Program-made: the position numbers and the translations under genes
Shown here: positions 1 to 7,404 of the stretch, one piece after another
How positions within the stretch are numbered: position 1 is the stretch's first letter
How the letters are laid out: each line of letters begins with the position of its first letter
Notes under the pieces: model-generated
The model's input: the letters and a program-made list of their open reading frames with translations, nothing else
Told to the model about the DNA's origin: nothing
Database searches by the model: none
NCBI GenBank assembly: GCA_947600345.1
Contig: CANQGC010000057.1
Span: 1 to 12,924, forward strand
Length of the DNA stretch: 12,924 bases
Source of the DNA: an uncultured Clostridia bacterium
GTDB taxonomy: Bacteria > Bacillota > Clostridia > Christensenellales > Aristaeellaceae
Direction of reading: 5' to 3'

Positions 1-235
1 AGGGAGAATCCAAGGAACCTCAGGTTCCTTGGCAGGAATTCTCAAGGGACAGCGTCCCTTGAGCAGGTCCGGGCAGCGCCCGAAACGGGTCCGGGCAGCG
101 CCCGGCGTCACCCCCGCGGCCCGCGGTTCCTAACAATCCCCCCGGCAATGCGCACCAACAATCCATCGCCTCCATACCGCGGGCCGCTCGAAGCGCCTTT
201 TGAAATGGGAAGCCATCCGGCTTCCCATTTCAAAA
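1..235 (+). repeat. Modular hairpin repeat, copy 1
   Basis: First of four copies of an unnamed structured repeat of about 216-235 nt. Modules in order: constant lead AGGGAGAATCC; hairpin A at 10-32 (CCAAGGAACC, loop TCA, GGTTCCTTGG); hairpin B at 41-63 (CTCAAGGGAC, AGC, GTCCCTTGAG); hairpin C twice, at 70-82 and 91-105 (CCGGGC, AGC, GCCCGG in the second); a long-range clamp D pairing 116-127 with 176-187 (12 bp, 48-nt loop); and terminal hairpin E at 198-235 with 17-bp perfect arms TTTTGAAATGGGAAGCC / GGCTTCCCATTTCAAAA and loop ATCC. No coding potential is evident and no transposase is near. It may be a structured RNA, a REP/MITE-like element or both; I do not recognise the family. Confidence 0.85.
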
Positions 236-364
236 CAGCAAACGCAACCTCCCGCCTCATCCCTAACTTTTTTTCCCTCCCCCGCAAAAAGAGGACTACC
301 CCTTTCGCCCCCACTGTGCTATACTGAATCCAGCGAAAGCAAGCAACGCAAGGAGGATGGGCGC
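236..364 (+). promoter_or_regulatory. Leader of lacZ operon with probable extended -10 promoter
   Basis: The stretch is pyrimidine-rich, with an eight-T-rich patch near 264-271. A TGC-TATACT extended -10 element lies at 317-325, with no good -35 hexamer at the right distance, so a weak or activator-dependent promoter is inferred. This would put transcription start near 332. No operator palindrome or riboswitch could be recognised in the roughly 30-nt leader. Confidence 0.45.
351..356 (+). promoter_or_regulatory. Ribosome binding site deciding the lacZ start
   Basis: AGGAGG lies 8 nt before the ATG at 365. The frame stays open upstream to an ATG at 200, but that ATG sits inside repeat hairpin E and has no Shine-Dalgarno. 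The ATG at 357 is out of frame. Confidence 0.85.
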
Positions 365-3300
365 ATGCATCTCGAGCGCTACCACGAGAACCCCGAAGTA
401 TTCCACGTAAACACCCTGCCGGACCGGGCCTACTACATCCCCTACGAATCGGAGGAAGCCGCGCTCGCGCAGCGCAGGGAAGACAGCGGCAGGCTCCACC
501 TGCGCAACGGCCGCTGGGACTTCCGCTACTACGCGCGCTTCGCCGACGTGCCCCAGGACATCGCCGACCCCGGCCTCAACTGGATCGACGCCGACGGCAT
601 CGACGTGCCCTGTAGCTGGCAGGCCCAGGGCTACGGCGTCTTCCAGTACGTCAACATCGACGCCATCATCCCCCACGACTACCCCCGCGTGCCGGAGGAT
701 AACCCCTGCGGCGCATACCATACCTGCTTTGAATACAGGAGGAACCCCGATGCCCCGCGGGCGGAGCTGACGTTCGAGGGCGTGGACTCCTGCTTCTACG
801 CCTGGCTCAACGGCAGGTTCGTGGGCTATAGCCAGGTCTCCCACGCCACCAGCATATTCGACGTGACCGAACTCCTCGCCGAGGGCGAGAACCACCTGGT
901 GGTGCTCAACCTCAAGTTCTGCGATGGCACCTACTTCGAGAACCAGGATAAGTTCCGCCTGACGGGCATCTTCCGGGACGTCTACCTGCTGGACCGCCCC
1001 GAGACCCACGTGCGCGACTTCTTCGCCCACACCAAGCTGAAAGCGGACTTCGCCGCCGCAAAGCTGCGCGTGGACGCGGAGATCGAAAACCCCCGGCCCG
1101 GCGCGAAGCTTTCGGCAAAGCTGTTCGCCCCGGACGGGAGCTGCGCCGGCGAAGCCTGCGCGGACGCCTCCGCCGAGGCGGCGGAGCTCAACTTCGATAT
1201 CGAGCATCCGCTGCTCTGGAACGCCGAGCAGCCGAAGCTCTACATGCTGCTGCTCTGCCTGGACGGCGAATTCATCCCCCAGCAGATCGGACTCCGTAGC
1301 GTGTCCGTGGAGGGCGGCGTGCTCTGCGTCAACGGCAGGCCCGTCAAGCTGAAGGGCGTCAACATGCACGAGAGCGACCCCCGCACCGGCAACGCCACCG
1401 GCTCCTTCCAGTGGGACGAGGGCCTCAAGCTGATGAAGCGCCACAACGTCAACGCCATCCGCACCAGCCACTACCCCTGCCCGCCGGTGATGATGGAGTA
1501 CTGCAACCGCTACGGCTTCTACGTGATCTCCGAGGCCGACCTGGAGACCCACGGCGCGGGCCAGGCCGAGGGCGTGAAGGGCTACAACCGGGACGGCTAC
1601 TGCCGGGGCTTCCACGAGCTGGCCTCGGCCATGATGGACAATCCCGCCTGCCGGGAGGCCGTGCTCGACCGGGTGCGCAAGAACCCCATCCGGGACAAGA
1701 ACCAGTGCGCGGTCATCATCTGGTCGCTGGGCAACGAATCCGGCTGGGGCGAAAACCTGGAGCGCGCGGGCCGTTGGGTCAAGGAATACGATCCTTCCCG
1801 GTTGGTGCACTACGAGAACCTGTACCACAATCCCGCGCGCACGCCGGACTTCTCGATGCTCGACGTCACGAGCCGGATGTACCCCTCCCTCGAGTGGCTG
1901 CGCAACCACTTCGAGGGCGCGGCGTTCGATCTCAGGGAGGAGTTCATCGCCTGCATGGGCGAATTCACCGAGCGCTACCTGGCGGAGACGGCGGGCACCA
2001 AGCCGCTGATTCTCTGCGAGTTCACCCACGCCATGGGCAACAGCTCCGGCGACGTGGGCGACTACTTTGAGCTGATCTATAAGCACCCGGCCTTCGCGGG
2101 CGGCTTCGTCTGGGAGTGGCGCGACCACGCCCAGTACGCGGGCGACGATCGTAGCGGCAGGCCGAAGTTCCTCTACGGCGGCGACATGGGTGAGTTCCCC
2201 AACGACGGCAACTTCTGCGTGGATGGCCTCACCGCGCCGGACGGAACGCCCCACTCGTCTCTGACGGAGTTCAAGAACGTGACCCGGCCCGCCTGCGCGG
2301 AGCTGACGCCGGAGGGCAGGATTCGCATCCGCAGCCGCCTGGACTTCGCCGACCTGCGCGACGCCGTGACCTGCGAGTGGGAGATGGCGCGCAACGGCGA
2401 GGTCTGCGAGCGCGGCGCGCTGGCGCTGCCGTCCGTGCCGCCCCGCGAGGCAGCCGAGCTTCCGCTGCCCTGCGCGGCAGCGGGGGAGGGCTGGCGGCAT
2501 CTGCGGCTGATCTACCGCGCGAGGTTCGCCTCGCCCGCCGTGCCGGAGGGCTGGGAGCTGGGCTTCGACCAGCTCGACCTGACCGAGGCCGCGCCGGACG
2601 CAGAAGCGCTGCTGCCGAAGGTGGAGGCGCGGAGGCCGCTCAAGCTGTTGCGCGGCGAGCGCCGCCTGCGGGTCTGTGGCGAGGGCGAGAGGGGCAAGTT
2701 CGCCTACACCTACGACGCCCGGACGGGGGCCTTCTCCAGCCTGGTGCTCGGGGGCCGGGAGCTGCTGTCCAGGCCGATGGAGTACAACCTCTACCGCGCG
2801 CCCACGGACAACGACCTGCGCGGACTCGAGCTCGACGCCCTGTGGCGGGACCTGGGCTACGATCGGCCCGTCGTGCGCGCCTCCGAGCCGAGTGTCGAGG
2901 AGCGGGACGGCGGCGTGGAGATTGCGACCAACCTGCGCTTCGCCGCCGTGGGCCGCCGCTGCTTCCTGGAGGGCGACGTGCGCTGGCGCGTGGAGCCGGA
3001 CGGGCGCATCCGCCTGGCGGCGGACATGCGCAGGCCGGGGCACCTGGTCTGCCTGCCGCGCTTCGGGCTGCGGCTGTTCCTGCGCGAGGAGCTGGGCCGG
3101 GGCGTGGAGTACCTGGGCTACGGCCCCGGCGAGTGCTACGTGGACAAACATCGCGCCGCCTGGTTCGGAAGGTTCGAAGCGGACGCGGATTCGCTGTTCG
3201 TCAACTACATCCGCCCCCAGGAGAACGGAAGCCACTGGGGCTGCCGGCTGCTGGGCGTGGGCGACGGCCCGAGGCTGCGGGTCGCCGCCGGGGAGGGCGG

Positions 3301-3511
3301 AAGCTTCAGCTTCAACGCCTCCCGCTACAGCCAGGAGGAGCTGATGTCCAGGGCCCACGACTTCGAGCTCATGCCCGGCCGGGACACCGTGCTCTGCCTG
3401 GACTATATGCAGACCGGCATCGGCAGCGGAAGCTGCGGCCCGGCGCTGCAGGACAAGTACCGGCTCGACGCGGAGGCGTTCCGCTTCGCGCTGACGCTGC
3501 TGCCCGACTGA
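365..3511 (+). CDS. lacZ: GH2 beta-galactosidase, LacZ type (about 1048 aa)
   Basis: Hydrolyses terminal beta-D-galactosides, or a related beta-glycoside, in the cytoplasm; no signal peptide is seen. Length is close to E. coli LacZ (1024 aa). Order: jelly-roll sugar-binding domain (about 40-215), Ig-like domain (about 217-310, start of the barrel marked by GVNMHESDP), TIM barrel (about 312-600), second Ig-like region and C-terminal beta-sandwich domain (about 740-1040, motifs YRAPTDNDLRG, PQENGSHWG, FNASRYS). The barrel carries SHYPCPP, DLETHG (E394, H396, the Mg site in LacZ), WSLGNESG with acid/base E458, and LILCEFTHAMGNS with nucleophile E552. The LacZ loop Trp-999 region is not conserved, so specificity may differ from lactose. 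It is first gene of the operon, followed by sugar-acid enzymes, so the true substrate could be a galactonate- or uronate-containing glycoside. Family assignment is secure; the exact substrate is inferred. Confidence 0.92.
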   Translation: MHLERYHENPEVFHVNTLPDRAYYIPYESEEAALAQRREDSGRLHLRNGRWDFRYYARFADVPQDIADPGLNWIDADGIDVPCSWQAQGYGVFQYVNIDAIIPHDYPRVPEDNPCGAYHTCFEYRRNPDAPRAELTFEGVDSCFYAWLNGRFVGYSQVSHATSIFDVTELLAEGENHLVVLNLKFCDGTYFENQDKFRLTGIFRDVYLLDRPETHVRDFFAHTKLKADFAAAKLRVDAEIENPRPGAKLSAKLFAPDGSCAGEACADASAEAAELNFDIEHPLLWNAEQPKLYMLLLCLDGEFIPQQIGLRSVSVEGGVLCVNGRPVKLKGVNMHESDPRTGNATGSFQWDEGLKLMKRHNVNAIRTSHYPCPPVMMEYCNRYGFYVISEADLETHGAGQAEGVKGYNRDGYCRGFHELASAMMDNPACREAVLDRVRKNPIRDKNQCAVIIWSLGNESGWGENLERAGRWVKEYDPSRLVHYENLYHNPARTPDFSMLDVTSRMYPSLEWLRNHFEGAAFDLREEFIACMGEFTERYLAETAGTKPLILCEFTHAMGNSSGDVGDYFELIYKHPAFAGGFVWEWRDHAQYAGDDRSGRPKFLYGGDMGEFPNDGNFCVDGLTAPDGTPHSSLTEFKNVTRPACAELTPEGRIRIRSRLDFADLRDAVTCEWEMARNGEVCERGALALPSVPPREAAELPLPCAAAGEGWRHLRLIYRARFASPAVPEGWELGFDQLDLTEAAPDAEALLPKVEARRPLKLLRGERRLRVCGEGERGKFAYTYDARTGAFSSLVLGGRELLSRPMEYNLYRAPTDNDLRGLELDALWRDLGYDRPVVRASEPSVEERDGGVEIATNLRFAAVGRRCFLEGDVRWRVEPDGRIRLAADMRRPGHLVCLPRFGLRLFLREELGRGVEYLGYGPGECYVDKHRAAWFGRFEADADSLFVNYIRPQENGSHWGCRLLGVGDGPRLRVAAGEGGSFSFNASRYSQEELMSRAHDFELMPGRDTVLCLDYMQTGIGSGSCGPALQDKYRLDAEAFRFALTLLPD

Positions 3512-3542
3512 ATGAAACCATCATCGAAGGGAGATGTCCGCG

Positions 3543-4244
3543 ATGCCCCTGTGGAAGAGCGATGAGGAGATGCTCGCCCTGATCCGCGAGAAGCTCTACA
3601 CGCCCGTGGTGGGCGACATACTGGATCAGATGAGCTACAGCCACCAGTTCCTGCCCCCGGCGATCCGACCGCTGGCGGCGCAGGTGCCCGCCCCGCCCGT
3701 CGCGGGCGAAGCGGATCAGCGGCTCAAGCTGGCGGGCTTCGCCTGCACGATATTGGAGAACGACGTCTACGGCGCGCCGAAGAAGCCCTTCGGCTACATG
3801 ACCGAGGCGCTGGATCAGCTCCGGCCCAACGAGATCTACGTCGCCACCGGCGCGCACCACAGCGCGCTCTGGGGCGAGCTGCTCACCGCCAGCGCCAAGG
3901 CGCGGGGCGCGGTGGGCGCGGTGCTCGACGGCTATAGCCGGGACACCCCGCAGGTGCTGGAGCAAAACTTCCCCGTGTTCTGCACCGGCACCTGGGCGCA
4001 GGACTCGTCGATCCGCACCTATGTGTTCGACTACCGCTGCGACATCGAGATCGGCCAGGTCACTGTCCACGACGGCGACCTGATCTTCGGCGATTTGGAT
4101 GGAGTGTTGGTGATTCCGAAGGGGATTATTTCGGAGGTCGTCGAGCGCGCCTTGGAGAAGGCCGCGACGGAGAAGACCATGCGCAGGGCCATCGAAGCAG
4201 GCATGTCCGTGACCGAGGCCTTCGCCAGGTTCGGCGTGCTCTAG
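3543..4244 (+). CDS. RraA / HMG-CHA aldolase family protein
   Basis: About 233 aa. The family contains class II pyruvate aldolases acting on 4-hydroxy-4-methyl-2-oxoglutarate and related 4-hydroxy-2-oxo acids, and also the RNase E regulator RraA; catalytic members use a divalent metal. Visible family motifs are TPVVGDILDQM near the N terminus, the stretch WGELLTASAKARG, and DGYSRD with the conserved Arg-Asp pair (R133, D134), which in the aldolases bind pyruvate carboxylate and metal. The conserved pair argues for a catalytic enzyme. ATG 3543 is chosen because AAGGGAG at 3527-3533 sits 9 nt before it; the earlier ATG at 3534 abuts that sequence and would add three residues. It lies 31 nt after lacZ and just before the UxaA-type dehydratase, so cleavage of a 2-keto-3-deoxy sugar acid is a reasonable inference. 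An alternative is a non-aldolase lyase or decarboxylase of the same fold. Confidence 0.85.
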   Translation: MPLWKSDEEMLALIREKLYTPVVGDILDQMSYSHQFLPPAIRPLAAQVPAPPVAGEADQRLKLAGFACTILENDVYGAPKKPFGYMTEALDQLRPNEIYVATGAHHSALWGELLTASAKARGAVGAVLDGYSRDTPQVLEQNFPVFCTGTWAQDSSIRTYVFDYRCDIEIGQVTVHDGDLIFGDLDGVLVIPKGIISEVVERALEKAATEKTMRRAIEAGMSVTEAFARFGVL

Positions 4245-4256
4245 GGAGGCGAGCGT

Positions 4257-4586
4257 ATGGAGCGGACGGCGTTTCAGATCGATGCCCGGGACAATGTGGC
4301 CACGGCGCTGACGGAGCTCGCCCCCGGTCCGGTGCGGCTGGCGGGCGATGGGGAGGCGGAGCAGGTCGAGGCTGTGGAGCCGATCCCCAGGGGCCACAAG
4401 CTCGCGGTCAAGTTCATCGCGGAGGGCGCGGACGTGGTGAAGTACGGCGTGCCCATCGGCGTCGCCACCGCGGACATCATGCCGGGAAGCTGGGTACACC
4501 TGCACGTGATGCGCAGCGCATACGACGAGCGCAGCGCGCACCTGAACCTGCGCACCGGCGCGCCGGAGGACACGCGCTATGAGTAG
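4257..4586 (+). CDS. UxaA-family dehydratase, small (SAF domain) subunit
   Basis: A 109-aa protein made almost entirely of one SAF domain, as in the N-terminal part of altronate/galactarate dehydratase or the small subunit of sulfolactate sulfo-lyase (SuyA). The hallmark sequence is IPRGHKLAVKF, then KYGVPIGVATADI and PGSWVHLHV near the middle and end. GGGAGG at 4244-4249 is 7 nt before the ATG and overlaps the rraA stop codon. The end overlaps the large-subunit start by 8 nt, which implies translational coupling of a two-subunit enzyme; in UxaA proper the two parts are fused. Substrates in the family include D-altronate, galactarate and sulfolactate, and sequence alone does not choose between them. 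Confidence 0.88.
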   Translation: MERTAFQIDARDNVATALTELAPGPVRLAGDGEAEQVEAVEPIPRGHKLAVKFIAEGADVVKYGVPIGVATADIMPGSWVHLHVMRSAYDERSAHLNLRTGAPEDTRYE

Positions 4587-5823
4587 GAAGGAAATCCCCA
4601 GCTTGGAGGAGCTTCGCGCCCTGCGCTGGCGGGGCTACGCCCGGGAGGGCGGCGGCATCGGCGTGCGCAACTGCGTGCTGGTGATCTACACGGTGAAGTG
4701 CGCGGAGTTCGTGGCGCGCGGGATCGTCGAGGGCTGCCAAAGCCCGGACGTGCAGCTCGTGGGCTTCGACGGCTGCACGGACAGCCAGTGCGCGGTCAAC
4801 CTGCTCGCCGGGCTGATCCGCCACCCCAACGTGGGCGCGGTGCTGGCCGTGGGCCTGGGCTGCGAGTACGTTCAGCCCGAGCGGCTGGCGGAGATCGCGG
4901 CGCGCGCGGGCAAGCCCGCCAGGTGGCTGTTCATCCAGAATGAGGGCGGCACGCTGCCCGCCGTGGAGCGGGGAACCGCCTGGGCCAGGGAGCTGCTGGA
5001 CGAACTGCGGAACACGCCCCGCGTGCCGATGGGACTCAGCGACCTCACCGTCGGCGCGGAGTGCGGCGGCAGCGACTTCACCAGCGGCCTGGCGGGCAAC
5101 GTGGCCGTCGGGCGCTTCTTCGATCTGCTGGTGGACTCCGGCGGCACGGCCATATTCGAGGAGATCGTCGAGGCCGTGGGCCTGGACTGGCTGCTGCTCT
5201 CCCGGGCGGCAAACGACCGGGCCCGCGCCGAGCTGCGCCACGCCTACGACAAGATGATCGCTTACTGCCGCAGCGTGGGCCAGTTCTCCGTCAGCCCCGG
5301 CAACTTCGCCGGGGGACTTTCCACCATCGAGGAGAAGAGCATGGGCGCCATCGCCAAGAGCGGTTCGCGGCCCATCCAGGGCGTCGTCAAGATTTCGGTT
5401 CCGCCGCCGGAGCCGGGGCTCTGGCTGCTGGACAGCACGCCGGACCCAAACCCCGTGCAGTACGGCATCACCAATCCCAACGACAGCGAGGGCCTGATGG
5501 ATCTGATCTCCTGCGGTGCACACGTTGTGCTGCTGGTCACCGGCCGAGGCAGCGTGATCGGAAGCCCCGTCGCGCCGTGCCTGAAGATCACCGGCAACGC
5601 CGAGACCTTCCGCCGCATGTCCGGCGACCTGGACTTTGACGCCAGCCCCTCGCTCACCGGCGAGCTGCGCCAGGACGAGGTCGCGCGACTGCTCGCGGAA
5701 CTGATCGCGGAGACCGCCGCGGGCAAGCCCACCAAGGCGGAAGCGCTGGGCCACCGGGAGTTTCACATCCCCTATAAGTATCAAGAGAAGGAAGCCCGCA
5801 GGGCGGACTGCGAACGGAGGTAG
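4579..5823 (+). CDS. UxaA-family dehydratase, large subunit
   Basis: A 414-aa partner of the preceding SAF subunit. It should eliminate water (or sulfite in SuyB-like members) from a 2,3-dihydroxy acid to give a 2-keto-3-deoxy acid, probably with iron. Family landmarks: GIGVRNCVLVIYTV near residue 27, HPNVGAVLAVGLGCE, TVGAECGGSD with C162, SPGNFAGG at about 239-246, TIEEKSMGAIAKSG, LVTGRGSVIGSP, and the typical C-terminal EFHIPYKYQE. Length fits the split-subunit arrangement. GGAGG at 4565-4569 gives a 9-nt spacing to the ATG. The usual GHxxGC-type segment reads GFDGCTDSQC here, which may mark a different substrate. It lies 5 nt before the SDR gene. I infer a sugar-acid dehydratase; a sulfolactate lyase is the main alternative. 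Confidence 0.9.
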   Translation: MSRKEIPSLEELRALRWRGYAREGGGIGVRNCVLVIYTVKCAEFVARGIVEGCQSPDVQLVGFDGCTDSQCAVNLLAGLIRHPNVGAVLAVGLGCEYVQPERLAEIAARAGKPARWLFIQNEGGTLPAVERGTAWARELLDELRNTPRVPMGLSDLTVGAECGGSDFTSGLAGNVAVGRFFDLLVDSGGTAIFEEIVEAVGLDWLLLSRAANDRARAELRHAYDKMIAYCRSVGQFSVSPGNFAGGLSTIEEKSMGAIAKSGSRPIQGVVKISVPPPEPGLWLLDSTPDPNPVQYGITNPNDSEGLMDLISCGAHVVLLVTGRGSVIGSPVAPCLKITGNAETFRRMSGDLDFDASPSLTGELRQDEVARLLAELIAETAAGKPTKAEALGHREFHIPYKYQEKEARRADCERR

Positions 5824-5828
5824 AGAAC

Positions 5829-6626
5829 ATGCGGCCGTTTACTGAGGAAGAGAAGCGCGAATTCAGCATGGCAAACTGGTGCGACCTGACCGGCCGCACG
5901 GCCGTCGTCACCGGCGGAGCCACCGGGCTCGGCCTGGCCATCACCCGCTGCCTGATCGGCGCGGGCGCGAAGGTCGTGGCAGTCAGCCGCGGCGCGAGCG
6001 GCATGCCGGAGGCACTGAGGGAGTTTGGCGGAAAGGCGGCGTTCTTCGCCTTCGACGTGACCGACACCGACCGCGCCGAGGAGGCGGCAAGGGCCATCCT
6101 CGCCGAGCACGGGCCGGTGGACATACTGGTCAACAACGCGGGCAACCACTGCAAGAAGTTCGCCTGGGACATGACGCCCGAGGAGTACCGCGCGGTGCTG
6201 GACGTGCACCTGACCGGGGCCTTTGCGCTGACCCGGGCGTTCATACCGGGCATGCGCGAGCGGAAGTGGGGGAGGATACTCTTCCAGGCGAGCATGACCA
6301 GCTACATCGGCATGCCGATGGTGGCGGGCTACTCCAGCGCCAAGGCGGGCGTGCTGGGGCTGGTGCACGCGCTGACTGCCGAGCTGGCGGGCGACGGCAT
6401 CACGGTCAACTGCATCGCGCCGGGCTGGATCGATACGCCGATGTTCCATCGGGCGACCGACGCCGACTCGGAGCGCAGGGCGAAGATACTGGGCCGGATT
6501 CCCGCCGGAAGCGTGGGCGACCCGATGGACGTGGGCATGTGCGCGGCCTTCCTGTGTAGCGATGCCGCCCGCTACATCACCGGTGCCTGCATCCCCGTAG
6601 ACGGGGGCGGCTTGATTGGCTTTTGA
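5829..6626 (+). CDS. Classical SDR oxidoreductase, sugar or sugar-acid type
   Basis: A 265-aa short-chain dehydrogenase resembling gluconate 5-dehydrogenase / KduD-like enzymes. Cofactor motif TGGATGLG is at 28-35, NNAG at 102-105, catalytic S155 (in QASMTS), Y168 and K172 (YSSAK), and the C-terminal substrate loop begins at APGWIDTPMF. The SR after the second beta strand (VVAVSRGA) suggests NADP(H). The usual Asn of the N-S-Y-K tetrad is His-127 (DVHLTG), a substitution that also occurs in functional SDRs as far as I recall. GGAGG at 5816-5820 gives an 8-nt spacing to ATG 5829; an internal ATG at 5868 has no good Shine-Dalgarno. Last gene of the operon, it probably interconverts a hydroxyl and keto group on the acid handled by the dehydratase. 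Confidence 0.9.
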   Translation: MRPFTEEEKREFSMANWCDLTGRTAVVTGGATGLGLAITRCLIGAGAKVVAVSRGASGMPEALREFGGKAAFFAFDVTDTDRAEEAARAILAEHGPVDILVNNAGNHCKKFAWDMTPEEYRAVLDVHLTGAFALTRAFIPGMRERKWGRILFQASMTSYIGMPMVAGYSSAKAGVLGLVHALTAELAGDGITVNCIAPGWIDTPMFHRATDADSERRAKILGRIPAGSVGDPMDVGMCAAFLCSDAARYITGACIPVDGGGLIGF

Positions 6627-6655
6627 GGCGGCGTCCTCAAGCGCGCGCCAGCAGA

Positions 6656-6890
6656 AGGGAGAATCCAAGGAACCTCAGGTTCCTTGGCAGGTCTGGGCAG
6701 CGCCCAGCGTAGCCCCAGAGGCTGCGCTAACTAGGCGATTGCGGTTTGAGGCACAAGGCCCCGCCCCCCAGGCGGTCCGCGGTAAAGAATCAAAGCCTCG
6801 GCAATGCGCACTACCGCTCCATCGCCTCCATACCGCGGGCCGCCGCGGCGCTTTTTGAAATGGGAAGCCGAATGGCTTCCCATTTCAAAA
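6656..6890 (+). repeat. Modular hairpin repeat, copy 2
   Basis: Same lead AGGGAGAATCC and hairpin A (6665-6687). Module B is absent; one C hairpin is at 6693-6707 (CTGGGC, AGC, GCCCAG). An extra hairpin follows at 6706-6728 (9-bp arms AGCGTAGCC / GGCTGCGCT). Clamp D pairs 6771-6784 with 6831-6844 (14 bp with one T-G wobble at 6776). Terminal hairpin E at 6853-6890 has the same 17-bp arms as copy 1 but a different loop (GAAT instead of ATCC). It lies 29 nt after the SDR stop and could act as a 3' end structure of that operon, although no U-tract follows it. Confidence 0.85.
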
Positions 6891-7006
6891 CAGCCGCCAC
6901 TAACTCCCCATCTCCCCTTCCAACGAACCCCATTCTGACAACCTCCCCTTCACCCCGCCCAAACTTCCGAAAGATTTCGCCCTCTTCGTAAAATTTTGAA
7001 AACACA
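6891..7006 (+). other. C-rich spacer between repeat copy 2 and the T-box promoter
   Basis: No open reading frame with a ribosome binding site and no clear hairpin. It is strikingly C-rich and G-poor on this strand, like the stretch after copy 1 (236-316). Confidence 0.5.
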
Positions 7007-7034
7007 TTGACTTGCTCTGCAATCCGAGTATAAT
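7007..7034 (+). promoter_or_regulatory. Strong sigma-70 type promoter of the TRAP-ilvD operon
   Basis: TTGACT at 7007-7012 and a perfect TATAAT at 7029-7034, 16-nt spacer. Start of transcription is expected near 7041, immediately before T-box stem I. This is the best promoter in the window. Confidence 0.88.
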
Positions 7035-7041
7035 TAAAACC

Positions 7042-7331
7042 AATCTGAATATGGGCGTTGATGGGAAGGAGTACCCCGCGCAAGATGTTCCAGAGAGCCG
7101 CCGGGCGGTGCGAGGCGGCGCATCCCGCGAGCGAAGATCATCCCGGAGCTGCCGGCTGAAGGCAACGGTGCTGCGTAAGCCGACACGCCTGGCGCGCGTT
7201 ATCGCGCCGCGCATTGGCGCGGGGAGACCCGCAAGATGCGAACGAGTGGCCGGGGGCAATCCCGGCAAGTGGAGTGGTACCGCAGGAGTTTGCGCCCCTG
7301 TCTCCTCAAGCGAGGAGGCAGGGCTTTTTTT
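7042..7331 (+). promoter_or_regulatory. T-box riboswitch, isoleucine (AUC) specifier
   Basis: Senses charging of a tRNA by pairing with its anticodon and, when it is uncharged, its CCA end, and then prevents termination upstream of dctP. Stem I begins near GATGGGAAGGAGTA (7060-7073) with the AGTA element at 7070-7073, followed by AGAGAG (7092-7097), distal stem CCGCC/GGCGG (7098-7102, 7114-7118), and the 3' side GCGAAG-ATC-A with specifier ATC at 7137-7139. Further hairpins lie at 7153-7182, 7191-7208 and 7249-7266 (stem III, GCCGGG/CCCGGC). The antiterminator has A1 GGAG/CTCC (7271-7274, 7302-7305), bulge TGGTACC (7275-7281) and A2 GCAGG/CCTGT (7282-7286, 7297-7301). TGGT in the bulge predicts discriminator base A, as in tRNA-Ile. 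The specifier was placed by alignment, from memory, to the glyQS layout, so T-box identity is near certain and Ile is likely. Confidence 0.93.
7294..7331 (+). terminator. T-box intrinsic terminator
   Basis: Stem GCCCCTGTCTCCTC / GAGGAGGCAGGGC (7294-7307, 7312-7324) with one bulged C and one G-T pair, loop AAGC, followed by seven T. Its 5' arm shares 7297-7305 with the antiterminator, so the two structures exclude each other. Confidence 0.93.
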
Positions 7332-7343
7332 GCGGAACCGGCG

Positions 7344-7375
7344 ATTTCAATCGCTTCGCGAAGGGGCGTTGAAAT
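7344..7375 (+). other. Hairpin between T-box terminator and dctP ribosome binding site
   Basis: ATTTCAA (7344-7350) pairs with TTGAAAT (7369-7375), extended inward by CGC/GCG across a bulged T; an alternative small hairpin TCGC-TTC-GCGA lies inside at 7351-7361. It ends 14 nt before GGAGG at 7390-7394, so it leaves the ribosome binding site free and may protect the 5' end of the processed read-through RNA. Confidence 0.6.
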
Positions 7376-7404
7376 AACATTACATCATTGGAGGATGAAC
7401 CATC

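Noticed and set aside
198..235. Hairpin E of the repeats as an intrinsic terminator
   Set aside because: The stem is strong, but the 3' arm ends in AAAA and no T-tract follows on either strand.
200..364. N-terminal extension of the beta-galactosidase from ATG 200
   Set aside because: It starts within repeat hairpin E, lacks a Shine-Dalgarno and precedes the probable promoter. ATG 365 has AGGAGG at 8 nt.
296..3358. 1020-codon open frame on the minus strand opposite lacZ
   Set aside because: Translation is low-complexity (rich in Ala, Gly, Val, His, Arg) with no family motif and no ribosome binding site. It is a shadow of the GC-rich codon pattern of lacZ, whose catalytic motifs are intact.
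6616..6991. Short plus-strand open frames over repeat copy 2
   Set aside because: They read through hairpin arms and clamp sequence, with no ribosome binding site and no similarity I recognise.
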